Source: Chloroflexi bacterium UBA6077
GTDB taxonomy: Bacteria > Chloroflexota > UBA6077
Assembly (NCBI GenBank): GCA_002436065.1
Contig: DIXP01000113.1
Location: forward strand, 1,939 to 33,115
Length of the DNA: 31,177 nucleotides
Reading direction: 5' to 3'
Position 1 is the stretch's first letter. Each line of letters opens with the position of its first letter. The notes beneath the pieces were generated by a model. The model was not told the DNA's origin. It saw nothing but the letters and a program-made list of their open reading frames with translations, and made no database searches. Shown piece after piece: positions 31,092-31,177 of the stretch. A program made the position numbers and the translations under genes.

Positions 31092-31138
31092 GCCTACGTT
31101 AGGCGGGTAGTATAGCATTAGGTTGAGAACAGCAGCAA
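31092..31138 (-). promoter_or_regulatory. Promoter and possible operator of the sensor operon
   Basis: On the minus strand TTGCTG (31133-31138) and, 18 bases on, the extended -10 TGCTATACT (31109-31117). A palindrome GCCTA-CGT-TAGGC (31092-31104) covers the predicted start point and could be an operator. Upstream sequence to the window end shows no gene. Confidence 0.6.
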
Positions 31139-31177
31139 GGTTCCCTACATCTTGACTCGGCTGCAAAGAGTGTTGAT

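Overview
The window is GC-rich bacterial chromosome, most likely from an uncultured or little-studied member of the Chloroflexota. That placement is inference. It rests on a Tad pilus locus with no secretin (fits a monoderm envelope), DegS/DegU-like cytoplasmic sensors, many GTG/TTG starts, and several dispersed palindromic repeat families. There are no rRNA, tRNA, phage, IS or CRISPR features. From 6.7 kb on, every gene lies on the minus strand.

Layout. (1) 137-3234: a histidine phosphatase (minus) diverges from a lipoprotein carrying a Lon-type (S16) protease domain without an ATPase; a strong terminator follows. (2) 3257-6540: a three-gene plus-strand operon of a zinc-dependent threonine-dehydrogenase-like enzyme, a four-carbon acid-sugar kinase (DUF1537) and a PdxA2-type dehydrogenase, which looks like threonate/erythronate catabolism. 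(3) 6559-7846: a palindromic repeat, then mreB with its own extended -10 promoter. (4) 7932-16223: a complete F1Fo ATP synthase operon in the order atpZ/I-B-E-F-H-A-G-D-C, whose last gene overlaps murA by 4 nt. (5) 16481-17041: long-form ribosome hibernation factor. (6) 17211-20464: two overlapping paralogous multi-pass GT-C-like membrane proteins. One of them carries three blocks of dispersed repeat sequence inside its reading frame. (7) 20731-27999: a Tad/Flp pilus operon (two Flp pilins, cpaB, cpaE with an intact receiver, tadA, tadB, tadC), followed by a DUF192 gene and comF. (8) 28173-31063: two DegS-like sensor kinases flanking a NarL-type response regulator.

The sensor cluster sits directly upstream of the pilin genes and is the likely regulator of the Tad locus. 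One sensor has the phosphoacceptor His; its paralogue has Gln there but keeps the DxxxQ phosphatase residues and the ATPase domain, suggesting a split kinase/phosphatase pair acting on one regulator. The other main surprise is the repeat landscape. Heptanucleotide-periodic inverted arrays (TGAGNNN ... NNNCTCA) sit at three gene borders inside the atp operon, and related heptamers, octamers and GC-rich hairpins have been accepted into a membrane-protein coding sequence.

Translation starts were moved from the longest reading frame wherever a Shine-Dalgarno sequence, family alignment or promoter position argued for it; each entry says so.
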